Shown: positions 56,801 to 64,000 of the stretch, piece by piece
Layout of the letters: each line of letters opens with the position of its first letter
Position numbering within the stretch: the stretch's first letter is position 1
Assembly (NCBI RefSeq): GCF_014930365.1
Contig: NZ_JABXWI010000017.1
Coordinates: forward strand, 127,204-191,203
Direction: 5' to 3'
Origin: Streptomyces caniscabiei
GTDB taxonomy: Bacteria; Actinomycetota; Actinomycetes; Streptomycetales; Streptomycetaceae
DNA length: 64,000 nucleotides
The notes under the pieces: model-generated
Told to the model about the DNA's origin: nothing
Seen by the model: the letters and a program-made list of their open reading frames with translations, nothing else
Database searches by the model: none
Program-made: the position numbers and the translations under genes

Positions 56801-57683
56801 CGGCCAGCGACCGTTCCACCAGGAGACCGACCGCCTGCGCGGGCCGCACCACCGCCTCGCGCAGTTCGTCCGCGTTCATCGGGCCGACCAGCAGCCCGGC
56901 GCGGCTCAGCGCGTTCGCCAGTTCCGCGTGTTCGCCGCAGCGGGCGTAGAAGTCGGCGCGTACGGCGATGATCACCCGCAGCCGGGAGCCGGGTTCCCGG
57001 GCGGTGAGCAGCAGGTCGATGAAGCGGGCCCGCTCCGCCTCGTCCCGGCAGAGGGTGAAGACCTCCTCGAACTGGTCCACCACCACCCAGCTCTCCGGCT
57101 CGTCCGCCGCGGGGGTCAACAGGTGTCCATACGTCTCGGCCGGTCGGGCGCCCGGCGTGAACACCCGCAGCACCGCCGCGCCCTCCCGCCGCGCGATGCT
57201 CGCGCGCACCCGGGGAACGACCCCGGCGCGCAGCAGCGAGGACTTGCCACTGCCGGAGGCTCCGAACACGGCGGCGAAGCGGTGCGCGGTCATCAGCTCG
57301 CACAGCTCCGCCACCAGCCGGTCGCGGCCGAAGAACAACTCGTGGTCGTCCGGTTCGAAGCGGGCGAGGCCCCGGTACGGCGCCGGCGCGTCCTTCTCGT
57401 CGTCCACGGGAACCGCCGCGGCCGCCGCCTCGGCCTCCTTCCAGTACGGCTCCCACTCGTCGGGATCCCCGCCGCACGCCCTCGCATACCCCAGGACGAC
57501 CGCCAGCGAGGGCAGCCGCTCCCCGGCCGCCGCCTGGGACAGGGTCGTCGCCGAGAATCCGGCGTCCTCGGCCATCGCCCGGTACGAGGGGTTGCCGGCG
57601 GCTCCGCGCAACTCCCTCAGCCGGTGGGCGAGCAGCTGGACGGGGCCGGCCGTCGGGTCAATGGCTCTTTCCGGGCGCCCCAT
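53892..57683 (-). CDS. HTH-nSTAND1-WD40 protein
   Basis: 1263 residues. N-terminal XRE-like helix-turn-helix (LLAHRLRELRGAAGNPSYRA, GFSATTLSQAAAGERLPSLA; about 18-80). An nSTAND1 NTPase follows from YRGLARFEPDDHELFFGRD, with Walker A GASGSGKSS (about 139-147) and Walker B WVVVDQFEEVF (about 197-207). Winged-helix and helical arms lead to one membrane helix (about 514-533), then about 650 residues of WD40 propeller blades, with LAFSPDGQTLAVGGDAG one of the clearest. The last segment (WDTYVPDAPYRRVC) is typical of Streptomyces members. Probably a signal-sensing switch; ligand and output unknown. Start 57683 or 57695. Confidence 0.92.
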   Translation of the reverse strand: MGRPERAIDPTAGPVQLLAHRLRELRGAAGNPSYRAMAEDAGFSATTLSQAAAGERLPSLAVVLGYARACGGDPDEWEPYWKEAEAAAAAVPVDDEKDAPAPYRGLARFEPDDHELFFGRDRLVAELCELMTAHRFAAVFGASGSGKSSLLRAGVVPRVRASIARREGAAVLRVFTPGARPAETYGHLLTPAADEPESWVVVDQFEEVFTLCRDEAERARFIDLLLTAREPGSRLRVIIAVRADFYARCGEHAELANALSRAGLLVGPMNADELREAVVRPAQAVGLLVERSLAAAVVEEVQGRPGALPMLSHALLETWRRRKGRMLTTAAYEAAGGLNGAIAASAEEVYGQLSASQAAAARQLLLRLVEPGRGTVDTGRPLSRAELLEWAHPDVHVVVERLACARLLTVDEEGVRLAHEALIGCWPRLHGWIEQDRQRLRHHRRLTEAARAWLEHARDPGTLYRGTRLARTEEVFPDHTRDPALTEVERDFLTAAFDAREAERRAAARSTRRSRILAGALSAVLAMALVAGLTAWRQHDDNRHQQTQNTARRIAAVADGLRTTDPRAALLLSGAAWRIARLPETRRALLGSLAQPESASFSDPASGFRSRRFLADSGRTLLSVDDRSWQTWNLGTRRSTGSGRLPEGEVLAAGPDARVLAIAGADGHVRLWDTRAGRWTGGGPLTPGREGIAFGASGRSFVVGEPGAGDAGSGAGSDSGADVVRVRAVADGAVLFETRGATPANVAPSGDDRLVAVCPTGEAPQVLEAGAGRSRQGEWEREQGACGADSAVVFGNDGRFAVVAGERVLVWDVRTGVRVAEISDPGVRYASFSRGGAFLATAGSADEIRVWRLSAPAAPVLRHPLNNQHPHGGLAWDPGAPALRYLEGGTVHTLDVTTAVTAAWRDRPLDGVLLSPDGRRFATARRATHGYVFELRDTDNGRLVRTLPRPASPVVARGGQNGTPLAPADTAPRMAFSPESGWFVYGVTAPGGPAGSQRFTVWDLTRDRALSTLDVGPAQSGAPVTALALTPDGRTLFTTRTPPGGEPANEMWDTTTGRRTELLTDSGLVSARLALSPRTELAVGDNRVARETVDSIVALDLVQGDHISALAFSPDGSRLAAGDRTGRVALWDGDLRRRAGVLRNVFPAPLGDTPEAVSALAFSPDGQTLAVGGDAGTIQLWDTTTQQPLGGPLPTPGEPIDSLAFSPDNTTLYAGGGHVPLHRHPVDPTRAIAHVCARAGNEDLTRSEWDTYVPDAPYRRVCD

Positions 57684-58031
57684 ACACCTACCCATTTCCG
57701 AACTATTACGAGATTTCCGACACTTACGGCATTTTCTGATACGTCAAGTGAGCCGGGTCGGAGGCATCAACATACGTATCCCGCTGACCAGCCGAAACCC
57801 TGCGGCCGCGAAGTGTGGCGTTGATGACAGCGGCGGTACGTGCCGCCGAACAATCCGGAACCGTTGGCCGGATTTGATTGCCCTGGTGAGAGTAGGTGTC
57901 GATCAACTCTCCGCTTGCCAGTCTCTGTCCCGTCAAGCCGGATCAGCCGGCGTCCCCCGCCGCTGAGCAGCCTCTGCCCCGCAGAGCCAGATCACCGGCG
58001 TCCCCCGCGCAGAGCAAGTGGAGAACCGCTG
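57684..58031. other. Divergent region nSTAND / NLP with ~48-bp direct repeat
   Basis: 348 bases. The nSTAND side is AT-rich with two ATTTCCGA copies 19 bases apart (near 57694 and 57713). The NLP side has an imperfect ~48-bp tandem duplication (about 57919-57967 and 57968-58016) sharing CCGGCGTCCCCCGC. No gene seen. Confidence 0.7.
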
Positions 58032-58868
58032 ATGTCCCAAGCACTGAAGAGCAGGAAGTCCCGCCTCGGCCGCCTCGGGCGTTTCGCGCTCGTCGCGGCC
58101 AGCGCCGCCGCGCTGACCATCGGGCTGACCAGCAGCGCCCACGCCGGCGTACTGACCCCCCTGCCCGAGAGCACCACCACGTTCCAGAAGACCTTCCAGC
58201 CGGTCTTCGACTACGACACGGACAGCTGTCTCCCGGTCGCCGCCATCGACCAGTGGGGCAACCTCAACGGCGGCCTCGACGACAGCGGACCCATCACCGG
58301 CCAGTGCCGCGACAACCACCTGGGCAGGGCCAACGTCTACTCGCGGGCCAAGTGCAACAACGGCTGGTGCGCGATCGTCTACACCGAGTACTTCGAGAAG
58401 GACATGTCCTGCGCTGGATGCACCAGCACGTCGCACCGCCACGACTGGGAAGCCGCCGTGATCTGGATCCGGCAGGGCGCGAGCACGCCCTCGTACGCGT
58501 CCGTCTCCGCCCACGGCAACTACACGACCAAGAACTGGAGCGATGTCCCGAGGGACGGGGTCCGTCTCAAGGTCGTCTACCACAAGGAGGGCCAAGTGCT
58601 TGACTGGGGGACCCACGCCTTCCGCTTCGCCGGCTGGGGCGAGACCGCGGAGGCCTGGGGTGACGGCGGCTGGGACTTCCCGCCCCTGGTCACCTGGAAC
58701 AGGTTCCCGGCCGGCAACAACGGTGTGAACCTCCAGAGCCGGATGCAGAACGCCACCTGGGGCGACGCCAACTTCCCGCTGAAGGACGGCCGCTACAACA
58801 ACGAGCTCAACGCGGCCAAGAACGGCCCCGCCGCCGGCATCCCCTTCGACGTGTGGGCCGCCGGCTGA
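58032..58868 (+). CDS. Secreted NPP1/NLP family necrosis-inducing-like protein
   Basis: 278 residues. Signal: basic SRKSRLGRLGRFALVAASAA then AALTIGLTSSAHA cleaved before GVL. NLP fold: FDYDTDSCLPVAAIDQWGNL, VYSRAKCNNGWCAIVYTEYF, the hallmark heptad SHRHDWE followed by AAVIWI, and a C-terminal FPLKDGRYNNELNAAKNG. In plant-pathogen NLPs the GHRHDWE heptad and its acid residues bind sphingolipid and a divalent ion; here Gly is Ser, the rest is kept. GGAGAA precedes the ATG. Role in this bacterium unknown. Confidence 0.92.
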   Translation: MSQALKSRKSRLGRLGRFALVAASAAALTIGLTSSAHAGVLTPLPESTTTFQKTFQPVFDYDTDSCLPVAAIDQWGNLNGGLDDSGPITGQCRDNHLGRANVYSRAKCNNGWCAIVYTEYFEKDMSCAGCTSTSHRHDWEAAVIWIRQGASTPSYASVSAHGNYTTKNWSDVPRDGVRLKVVYHKEGQVLDWGTHAFRFAGWGETAEAWGDGGWDFPPLVTWNRFPAGNNGVNLQSRMQNATWGDANFPLKDGRYNNELNAAKNGPAAGIPFDVWAAG

Positions 58869-59099
58869 CGGACACAGGAACGGACGCAGACAGGATCCTG
58901 CCCCGACGGCACTCCCCCCGCCGCCGGGGCAGGCCCCTTCCCTCACGTAAACCCATTGAGTTCTCCGCCACCCCCAACTCTCGCGGTCCCCCGGCTCGAA
59001 GCGTCGCGAAGACTTCGGGCCACGTCGCCATGGCGTAGTCCGTCACGAGACAGGCCGCCCCGTCGGAGAGCAGGGCGGCGGCGCGTACTTCTTCGCTGG

Positions 59100-59413
59100 C
59101 AACGCTGTCAGTCGGCGCGTGTTCCTGCCGTGGAAGACCCCGGACGGCCCGCCGGTCACCGCGAAATTGCTGTTCTTATGCACCTCACGGCATGCACGCC
59201 TTGCGGCACTACTACGCGTCGGTCCTGCTGGACTCGGGAGAGAACATCAAGGCGTTGGCCGAGTACCTCGGTCACTCCGACCCCGGATTCACGCTCCGGA
59301 CGTACACGCACCGGATGCCGAACAGCCAGGACCGCGCCCGTAGAGCCATCGATGCCGCGTTCGGTGCACCGGATGCGGACAACGGTTCCGGCGGAGCCGA
59401 GGCGCTGACCTGA
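59100..59413 (+). pseudogene. Tyrosine recombinase (phage integrase) remnant
   Basis: Two pieces in different frames. The first (from about 59117) reads RVFLPWKTPDGPPVTAKLLF, an integrase mid-domain segment. The second (from 59192) reads MHALRHYYASVLLDSGENIK then ALAEYLGHSDPGFTLRTYTH, with the catalytic HxLRH, LGH and Tyr box. In intact Streptomyces integrases about 50 residues separate these, so the gene has an internal deletion with a frameshift and has lost its N-terminal half. Confidence 0.85.
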
Positions 59414-59461
59414 GCGGCCGGCGGGGCCGTAGCTCTCGACAGTCGTTCGCGGCGCGGCCCG

Positions 59462-59513
59462 AAAAAGGCCGTCGGCCGTGCCCTTCCGGCGAGGAAGAAC
59501 ACGGCCGACGGCC
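59462..59513 (-). terminator. Terminator of glnA
   Basis: Perfect 14-bp stem (59467-59480 with 59500-59513). On the minus strand it is followed by TTTTT (59462-59466), a textbook intrinsic terminator, rare in this window. Confidence 0.9.
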
Positions 59514-59560
59514 CACACACGGCCCAGGGGAGCGGAAACCCGCTCTGACCTGGGGCGATA

Positions 59561-60970
59561 TCACACGTCGAAGTAGAGCTCGAACTCGTGCGGGTGCGGG
59601 CGCAGCTGGAGCGGGGCGATCTCGTTGGTGCGCTTGTAGTCGATCCACGTCTCGATCAGGTCCGGCGTGAAGACGTCGCCCTGGAGGAGGAACTCGTGGT
59701 CGCGCTCCAGCGAGTCGAGGACGGCCGGGAGCGAGGTCGGGACCTGCGGGACGCCCGCGTGCTCCTCGGGGGCCAGCTCGTAGAGGTCCTTGTCGATCGG
59801 CTCGGCCGGCTCGATCTTGTTCTTGATGCCGTCGAGGCCCGCGAGCAGCAGGGCCGAGAAGGCGAGGTACGGGTTGCCGGAGGAGTCGGGCGCGCGGAAC
59901 TCGACACGCTTGGCCTTCGGGTTCGAACCCGTGATCGGGATACGCATGGCCGCGGAGCGGTTGCGCTGCGAGTAGACCAGGTTCACCGGGGCCTCGAAGC
60001 CCGGGACCAGACGGTGGTACGAGTTCACCGTCGGGTTGGTGAAGGCCAGCAGCGACGGGGCGTGCTTGAGGATGCCGCCGATGTAGTAGCGGGCGGTGTC
60101 CGACAGGCCCGCGTAACCGGCCTCGTCGTAGAAGAGCGGGGAGCCGCCCGTCCACAGGGACTGGTGGACGTGCATGCCCGAGCCGTTGTCACCGAAGATC
60201 GGCTTCGGCATGAAGGTCGCGGTCTTGCCGTTGCGCCAGGCCACGTTCTTCACGATGTACTTGAAGAGCTGGAGGTCGTCGGCCGCGGCGAGCAGCGTGT
60301 TGAACTTGTAGTTGATCTCGGCCTGGCCGGCGGTGCCCACCTCGTGGTGCTGGCGCTCGACCTGGAGGCCGGACTTGGCCAGCTCCAGCGAGATCTCCGC
60401 GCGCAGGTCGGCGAAGTGGTCGACCGGCGGGGTCGGGAAGTAGCCGCCCTTGTAGCGGACCTTGTAACCGCGGTTGTCCTCCAGCGCACCGGTGTTCCAG
60501 GCGCCCGCCTCGGAGTCGATGTGGTAGAAGGACTCGTTCTCCGAGGTCTTGAAGCGCACGCTGTCGAAGACGTAGAACTCGGCCTCGGGACCGAAGTACG
60601 CGGTGTCGGCGATACCGGTCGACGCCAGGTACGCCTCCGCCTTCTTCGCCACGTTCCGCGGGTCACGGGAGTACTGCTCGCCCGTGATCGGGTCGTGGAT
60701 GAAGAAGTTGATGTTGACCGTCTTGTCGCGGCGGAACGGGTCGACGCGCGCGGTCGACAGGTCGGCGCGGAGCGCCATGTCGGACTCGTGGATGGCCTGG
60801 AAGCCGCGGATCGAGGAGCCGTCGAACGCGAGCTCCTCGGCCGGGTCGAAGGCCTCGGCCGGGATCGTGAAGTGCTGCATCACGCCCGGCAGGTCGCAGA
60901 AGCGGACGTCGACGAACTTGACGTCCTCGTCCGCGATGAACTTCTTGGCCTCGTCGGCGTTCTGGAACAT
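59561..60970 (-). CDS. glnA: Glutamine synthetase type I GlnA
   Basis: 469 residues, typical GSI-beta length. ATP-dependent conversion of glutamate and ammonia to glutamine; cytoplasmic dodecamer. Motifs: LAFDGSSIRGF, YFGPEAEFYVFD, FMPKPIFGDNGSGMHVHQSL, YSQRNRSAAMRIP. Tyr397 in KDLYELAPEE, the residue modified by GlnE, falls at exactly position 397 with the ATG at 60970. GGAGGAG precedes it. A GlnR operator is at 61068-61105 and an intrinsic terminator follows. Confidence 0.98.
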   Translation of the reverse strand: MFQNADEAKKFIADEDVKFVDVRFCDLPGVMQHFTIPAEAFDPAEELAFDGSSIRGFQAIHESDMALRADLSTARVDPFRRDKTVNINFFIHDPITGEQYSRDPRNVAKKAEAYLASTGIADTAYFGPEAEFYVFDSVRFKTSENESFYHIDSEAGAWNTGALEDNRGYKVRYKGGYFPTPPVDHFADLRAEISLELAKSGLQVERQHHEVGTAGQAEINYKFNTLLAAADDLQLFKYIVKNVAWRNGKTATFMPKPIFGDNGSGMHVHQSLWTGGSPLFYDEAGYAGLSDTARYYIGGILKHAPSLLAFTNPTVNSYHRLVPGFEAPVNLVYSQRNRSAAMRIPITGSNPKAKRVEFRAPDSSGNPYLAFSALLLAGLDGIKNKIEPAEPIDKDLYELAPEEHAGVPQVPTSLPAVLDSLERDHEFLLQGDVFTPDLIETWIDYKRTNEIAPLQLRPHPHEFELYFDV

Positions 60971-61067
60971 CCAGCTCCTCCTACTCCCGACGTCACCTGC
61001 CGGGGTGGTAGTTCGTTCGTGCGGCCAGTGCGGTGGCACACGCTGGTCACGACACTAGGGACGGGTG

Positions 61068-61105
61068 ATTTCTCGTACGTGACCCATTTGTTTCGCACAA
61101 GTTAA
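61068..61105 (-). promoter_or_regulatory. GlnR operator of glnA
   Basis: Read on the minus strand: TTAAC-n6-GAAAC-n6-GTCAC-n6-GAAAT, the same 38-base, 11-base-step layout as the glnII operator. About 100 bases upstream of the glnA start and 60 bases before the divergent RDD gene. Confidence 0.87.
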
Positions 61106-61168
61106 CCGGACATCCCGCCCCGCACCCCACCTGTCCGTATGGCAGAACGGTCGCAGTACCGTGGTCGG

Positions 61169-61636
61169 GTGGACAAGAGGCAAGCAATCGGATCGTGGCT
61201 CTCCGGCCCCCGCGACGCCGCGGAGGCGGCCGGAGTCGACTTCGGATACAGGGGGGAGCAGCTCGGTCTGCCGGAGGAGGGCCCCGGCTCCATCGCCCGC
61301 CCCGGCCGCCGCCTCGGCGCCCTGGCCGTCGACTGGGGTCTGTGCCTCTTGATCGCATACGGCCTGATCACCGACGGCTACGACCAGGCCACCAGCAACT
61401 GGGCCCTGCTCATCTTCTTCCTGCTCCACGCCCTGACGCTGGGCACGGTCGGCTTCACACCCGGTAAGCGCCTCTTCGGCCTGCGCGTCGTCGCCCAGGA
61501 CACCGGGACGGTGAACCCCTGGCGCGCCCTGGTCCGCACCGCCCTCCTCTGCCTCGCCGTCCCGGCCCTGGTCTGGGACCGCGACGGCCGGGGCCTGCAC
61601 GACCGGCTGGCCCGCACGGTCGAGGTCAGGATCTGA
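61169..61636 (+). CDS. RDD-family membrane protein
   Basis: 155 residues. Cytoplasmic start VDKRQAIGSWLSGPRDAAEA, then RDD domain: RPGRRLGALAVDWGLCLLIA (Arg-Asp signature), LLIFFLLHALTLGTVGFTPG and LFGLRVV, PWRALVRTALLCLAVPAL. Two to three helices; function unknown. GTG 61169 is preferred because codons before it have atypical composition; no Shine-Dalgarno is visible, so translation may be nearly leaderless. Divergent from glnA, as in other Streptomyces. Confidence 0.88.
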   Translation: MDKRQAIGSWLSGPRDAAEAAGVDFGYRGEQLGLPEEGPGSIARPGRRLGALAVDWGLCLLIAYGLITDGYDQATSNWALLIFFLLHALTLGTVGFTPGKRLFGLRVVAQDTGTVNPWRALVRTALLCLAVPALVWDRDGRGLHDRLARTVEVRI

Positions 61637-61664
61637 GGCCCTCACGCGCGTACGACGATCACGC

Positions 61665-61716
61665 GTACGACGATGGGGGGCGCCCGGAATGATCCGGGCG
61701 CCCCCCATCGTCGTAC
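61665..61716. terminator. Bidirectional terminator, RDD / DUF4191
   Basis: Perfect 24-bp stem (61665-61688 with 61693-61716) on an ATGA loop, filling the gap between two convergent genes. Confidence 0.93.
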
Positions 61717-61724
61717 TCATGTCG

Positions 61725-62426
61725 TCAGCGGGCCTTCGGGCCGCCCTTCGGCATGCGCATGCCCTTGGGCATCGGGCCCTTGGGGAGCGGCATGTTGCTC
61801 ATCAGGTCGCCCATGGCGCGCAGCCGGTCGTTGGTGGCGGTCACCTGGGGGCCGGAGAGGACGCGCGGCAGCTTGAGCATGGTCGTGCGGAGCTTCTTCA
61901 GCTCGGTCTGGCCCTCGCCGGTGCCCACGACCAGGTCGTGCACCGGGACGTCCGCCACGATGCGGGCCATCTTCCGCTTCTCGGCGGCCAGCAGGCTCTT
62001 CACCCGGTTCGGGTTGCCCTCGGCGACCAGGACGATGCCGGCCTTGCCGACGGCCCGGTGCACCACGTCCTGGCTGCGGTTCATCGCCACCGCGGGCGTC
62101 GTGGTCCAGCCACGGCCCACGTTGTCCAGGACCGCTGCCGCGGCACCCGGCTGGCCTTCCATCTGCCCGAACGCGGCCCGCTCGGCCCGCCGTCCGAACA
62201 CGATCGCCGTCGCCAGGAACGCGAGCAGGAGGCCCAGGATGCCGAGATAGATGGGGTGACCGATCAAGAAACCGATCGCGAGGAAGACACCGAAGGTGAT
62301 GATTCCGACAGCCGCGAGTACAAGACCGATCTTCTTGTCGGCCCTGCGGGTCATCTTGTACGTCAGAGCGATCTGCTTGAGTCGCCCGGGGTTCGCAGCG
62401 TCCGCTGCGGGTTCCTTCCTCGCCAT
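61725..62426 (-). CDS. DUF4191 integral membrane protein
   Basis: 233 residues. Basic N-terminus (LKQIALTYKMTRRADKKIG), two helices (about 34-55 and 60-80: LVLAAVGIITFGVFLAIGFL, IYLGILGLLLAFLATAIVFG), then a cytoplasmic domain with GWTTTPAVAMNRSQDVVHRA and GIVLVAEGNPNRVKSLLAAE. The C-terminus is Met/Pro/Gly/Lys-rich (PLPKGPMPKGMRMPKGGPKA). Consistently found near lipA in actinobacteria; function unknown. Confidence 0.93.
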   Translation of the reverse strand: MARKEPAADAANPGRLKQIALTYKMTRRADKKIGLVLAAVGIITFGVFLAIGFLIGHPIYLGILGLLLAFLATAIVFGRRAERAAFGQMEGQPGAAAAVLDNVGRGWTTTPAVAMNRSQDVVHRAVGKAGIVLVAEGNPNRVKSLLAAEKRKMARIVADVPVHDLVVGTGEGQTELKKLRTTMLKLPRVLSGPQVTATNDRLRAMGDLMSNMPLPKGPMPKGMRMPKGGPKAR

Positions 62427-62552
62427 GGCACGAAGTCTACGTGTCCGGGGAAGCGAGGACGACGGCGGTGCCGGTGGGGACCGGGGACCGGCGGCTGCGC
62501 TGGGGAAGCGGCGCCGGGCGGCGGCGGTGCCGGCGTGGTGCGGCGGCTGTCG

Positions 62553-62756
62553 TCAGGAGGTACGCGAGCCGACGACCGCCTCGAGGACGCGCTCGGTCTC
62601 GACGCGGTCCTTGGCGCGGCGGCGGTCCTCCAGGACGGAGGTCCAGGCATTGCGACGGGCGGTGCGCTGACCACTGCTCATGAGCAGCGACTCGACGGCA
62701 CGGAGTGCATCGGTGAACGACGGGATCGCTGTGGCACGAACGGGTGCGGCCTGCAT
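62553..62756 (-). CDS. Small conserved protein, 67 aa
   Basis: MQAAPVRATAIPSFTDALRA VESLLMSSGQ begins an amphipathic helix; the rest (RRNAWTSVLEDRRRAKDRVE) is a charged helix. No signal peptide. Function unknown, but this kind of small frame between lipA and DUF4191 recurs in Streptomyces. A purine-rich GAGGGGGGA precedes the ATG; the longer frame to 62822 was rejected. Confidence 0.78.
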   Translation of the reverse strand: MQAAPVRATAIPSFTDALRAVESLLMSSGQRTARRNAWTSVLEDRRRAKDRVETERVLEAVVGSRTS

Positions 62757-63092
62757 GGGAGGTCCCCCCTCGGGATGGCTGCTCTGGCTAGGACCCTGTA
62801 CCGGGCGTGAAACCAGGGTCACTCATTGGTGTTACCAGGGCGTGACCGACCGGTCAAACGCCAGTGAAGCCTTGCTGTGCGGCCCTTAAACCTCGGCGCG
62901 GCCCTGACACTGCCCTCATCTGCGAGGACGGTCAGGACCGCGGTCAATCGGCCATTACCGACGAGTAGCCCCTTGTGCTCAGATTCACACGAATCGGGTG
63001 GCACTGCGTGCCATTCAGCCTAGCGCCAGGAACGGGCCTGGAGGGGGCCAGGAACGGGCCCGGGGCGGGCCTGGAAGGGGCGGTGAACGGGG
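62757..63092. other. Intergenic region lipA / small protein
   Basis: 336 bases. Contains CCAGGAACGGGCC twice, 22 bases apart (from about 63027 and 63049), just past the lipA stop. The promoter of the small gene should be at the left end. No gene seen. Confidence 0.5.
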
Positions 63093-64000
63093 TCAGACGG
63101 CCTGCGACGCGACGTACGCGCCGCGCTTCTCGACGGCCATCTGGTACAGCCGGCCGGCACGGTACGAGGAGCGGACCAGCGGGCCGGACATCACACCGGA
63201 GAAGCCGATCTGGTCGGCCTCCTCCTTCAGCTCGACGAACTCATGCGGCTTGACCCAGCGCTCCACGGGGTGGTGCCGGACGCTCGGGCGCAGGTACTGG
63301 GTGATGGTCACCAGCTCGCAGCCCGCGTCGTGCAGCTGCTTGAGCGCCTCGCTGACCTCCTCGCGGGTCTCGCCCATGCCGAGGATCAGGTTGGACTTCG
63401 TGACCAGACCGTAGTCACGGGCCTCGGTGATGACCTTCAGGGAACGCTCGTAGCGGAAGCCGGGGCGGATGCGCTTGAAGATCCTCGGGACCGTCTCCAC
63501 GTTGTGCGCGAAGACCTCGGGGCGGGAGGCGAAGACCTCCTCCAGCAGCTCCGGGACGGCGTTGAAGTCGGGCGCCAGCAGCTCGACCTTGGTCTGGCCG
63601 TCCGCGCGCTGCGCGGTCTGCTGGTGGATCTGGCGCACGGTCTCGGCGTACAGCCAGGCGCCGCCGTCCTCCAGGTCGTCGCGGGCGACGCCGGTGATGG
63701 TGGCGTAGTTCAGGTCCATGGTGACGACGGACTCGCCGACGCGGCGGGGCTCGTCGCGGTCCAGCGCCTCGGGCTTGCCGGTGTCGATCTGGCAGAAGTC
63801 GCAGCGCCGGGTGCACTGGTCGCCGCCGATGAGGAACGTGGCCTCACGGTCCTCCCAGCACTCGTAGATGTTGGGGCATCCGGCTTCCTGGCAGACGGTG
63901 TGGAGCCCCTCGCTCTTCACGAGGCCCTGCATCTTCGTGTACTCGGGGCCCATTTTCGCCCGGGTCTTGATCCACTCGGGCTTGCGCTCGATGGGGGTCT
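63093..64000 (-). CDS. lipA: Lipoyl synthase, N-terminus beyond window
   Basis: About 302 C-terminal residues of the radical-SAM enzyme that inserts two sulfurs into octanoyl groups on lipoyl domains. Auxiliary cluster C-x4-C-x5-C in VCQEAGCPNIYEC; radical SAM C-x3-C-x2-C in CTRRCDFCQIDTGKP; also VVTMDLNYATITGVARDDL, AHNVETVPRIFKRIRPGF, NLILGMGETREEV, and RSSYRAGR near the end with the conserved RSSY serine. The gene reads in from the right edge. Confidence 0.97.
   Translation of the reverse strand, partial: TPIERKPEWIKTRAKMGPEYTKMQGLVKSEGLHTVCQEAGCPNIYECWEDREATFLIGGDQCTRRCDFCQIDTGKPEALDRDEPRRVGESVVTMDLNYATITGVARDDLEDGGAWLYAETVRQIHQQTAQRADGQTKVELLAPDFNAVPELLEEVFASRPEVFAHNVETVPRIFKRIRPGFRYERSLKVITEARDYGLVTKSNLILGMGETREEVSEALKQLHDAGCELVTITQYLRPSVRHHPVERWVKPHEFVELKEEADQIGFSGVMSGPLVRSSYRAGRLYQMAVEKRGAYVASQAV

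Larger units (their letters stand above)
58869..59560. other. Gene-poor region with integrase scar and glnA terminator
   Basis: 692 bases between the NLP gene and glnA. 58869-59080 holds nothing I can support. 59100-59413 is an integrase remnant. 59462-59513 is the glnA terminator. No tRNA or attachment-site repeat was found. Confidence 0.6.

Noticed and set aside
62790..62850. GAAAC and GTCAC/GTTAC words resembling a GlnR site near lipA
   Set aside because: The spacing is not 6 bases and the 11-base periodicity of the glnA and glnII arrays is absent.

Overview
High-GC DNA with GTG/TTG starts, strong GC bias at third codon positions and purine-rich ribosome binding sites points to Streptomyces. 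The core gene set (glnA, glnII, glnE, a second glnA-like gene, malR-malEFG-aglA-pullulanase, lipA, nadE) is the one I know from the SCO2194-SCO2241 part of the S. coelicolor chromosome. I see no tRNA, rRNA or CRISPR array.

Layout. 1-9.7 kb: 3' part missing nadE, a secreted S53 peptidase, a DUF305/DUF3105 pair, glnA2 (glutamine synthetase-like), then five small accessory genes. 9.9-15.8 kb: glnE, an EamA exporter with its divergent LysR regulator, and a PAP2-type membrane phosphatase. 15.9-32.7 kb: the maltodextrin block: malR, malEFG, aglA, an unrelated kinase-like gene, a secreted alpha-amylase, an inserted tnpB, and an 1808-residue secreted pullulanase. 32.8-43.2 kb: a response regulator/PP2C phosphatase, a tautomerase-like protein, a TetR regulator, a sigma-like membrane protein, a Tat-exported GH89 enzyme, a lipoprotein and a DUF1996 secreted protein. 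43.2-53.7 kb: a tnpB scar, an OmpR-type DNA-binding protein with a candidate leader peptide, glnII, small secreted proteins, and PspAB/HtpX. 53.9-64 kb: a large nSTAND-WD40 protein, a necrosis-inducing (NLP) secreted protein, an integrase scar, glnA, an RDD protein, DUF4191, a small conserved protein and lipA (N-terminus off the window).

How the genes work together. Nitrogen: glnA (Tyr397 present) and glnII each have a four-half-site GlnR-type operator with 11-base periodicity; glnE adenylylates GlnA; glnA2 is a paralogue. Carbon: secreted amylase and pullulanase cut starch and alpha-glucans, MalEFG imports maltodextrins (the ATPase is not encoded here; in Streptomyces it is the shared MsiK), AglA hydrolyses them, and MalR controls the set through CTTGC/GCAAG operators seen before malE, before the amylase and at 25.35 kb. 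The last of these is separated from pullulanase by the tnpB element.

Most notable: the tnpB element between the maltose-type operator and pullulanase; a second tnpB right-end scar at 43.6 kb; dispersed palindromic elements (37.6 kb, 49.8 kb), one holding a 25-bp minisatellite; a sigma-like protein fused to a membrane segment and an extracytoplasmic domain; and an NLP toxin-like protein.
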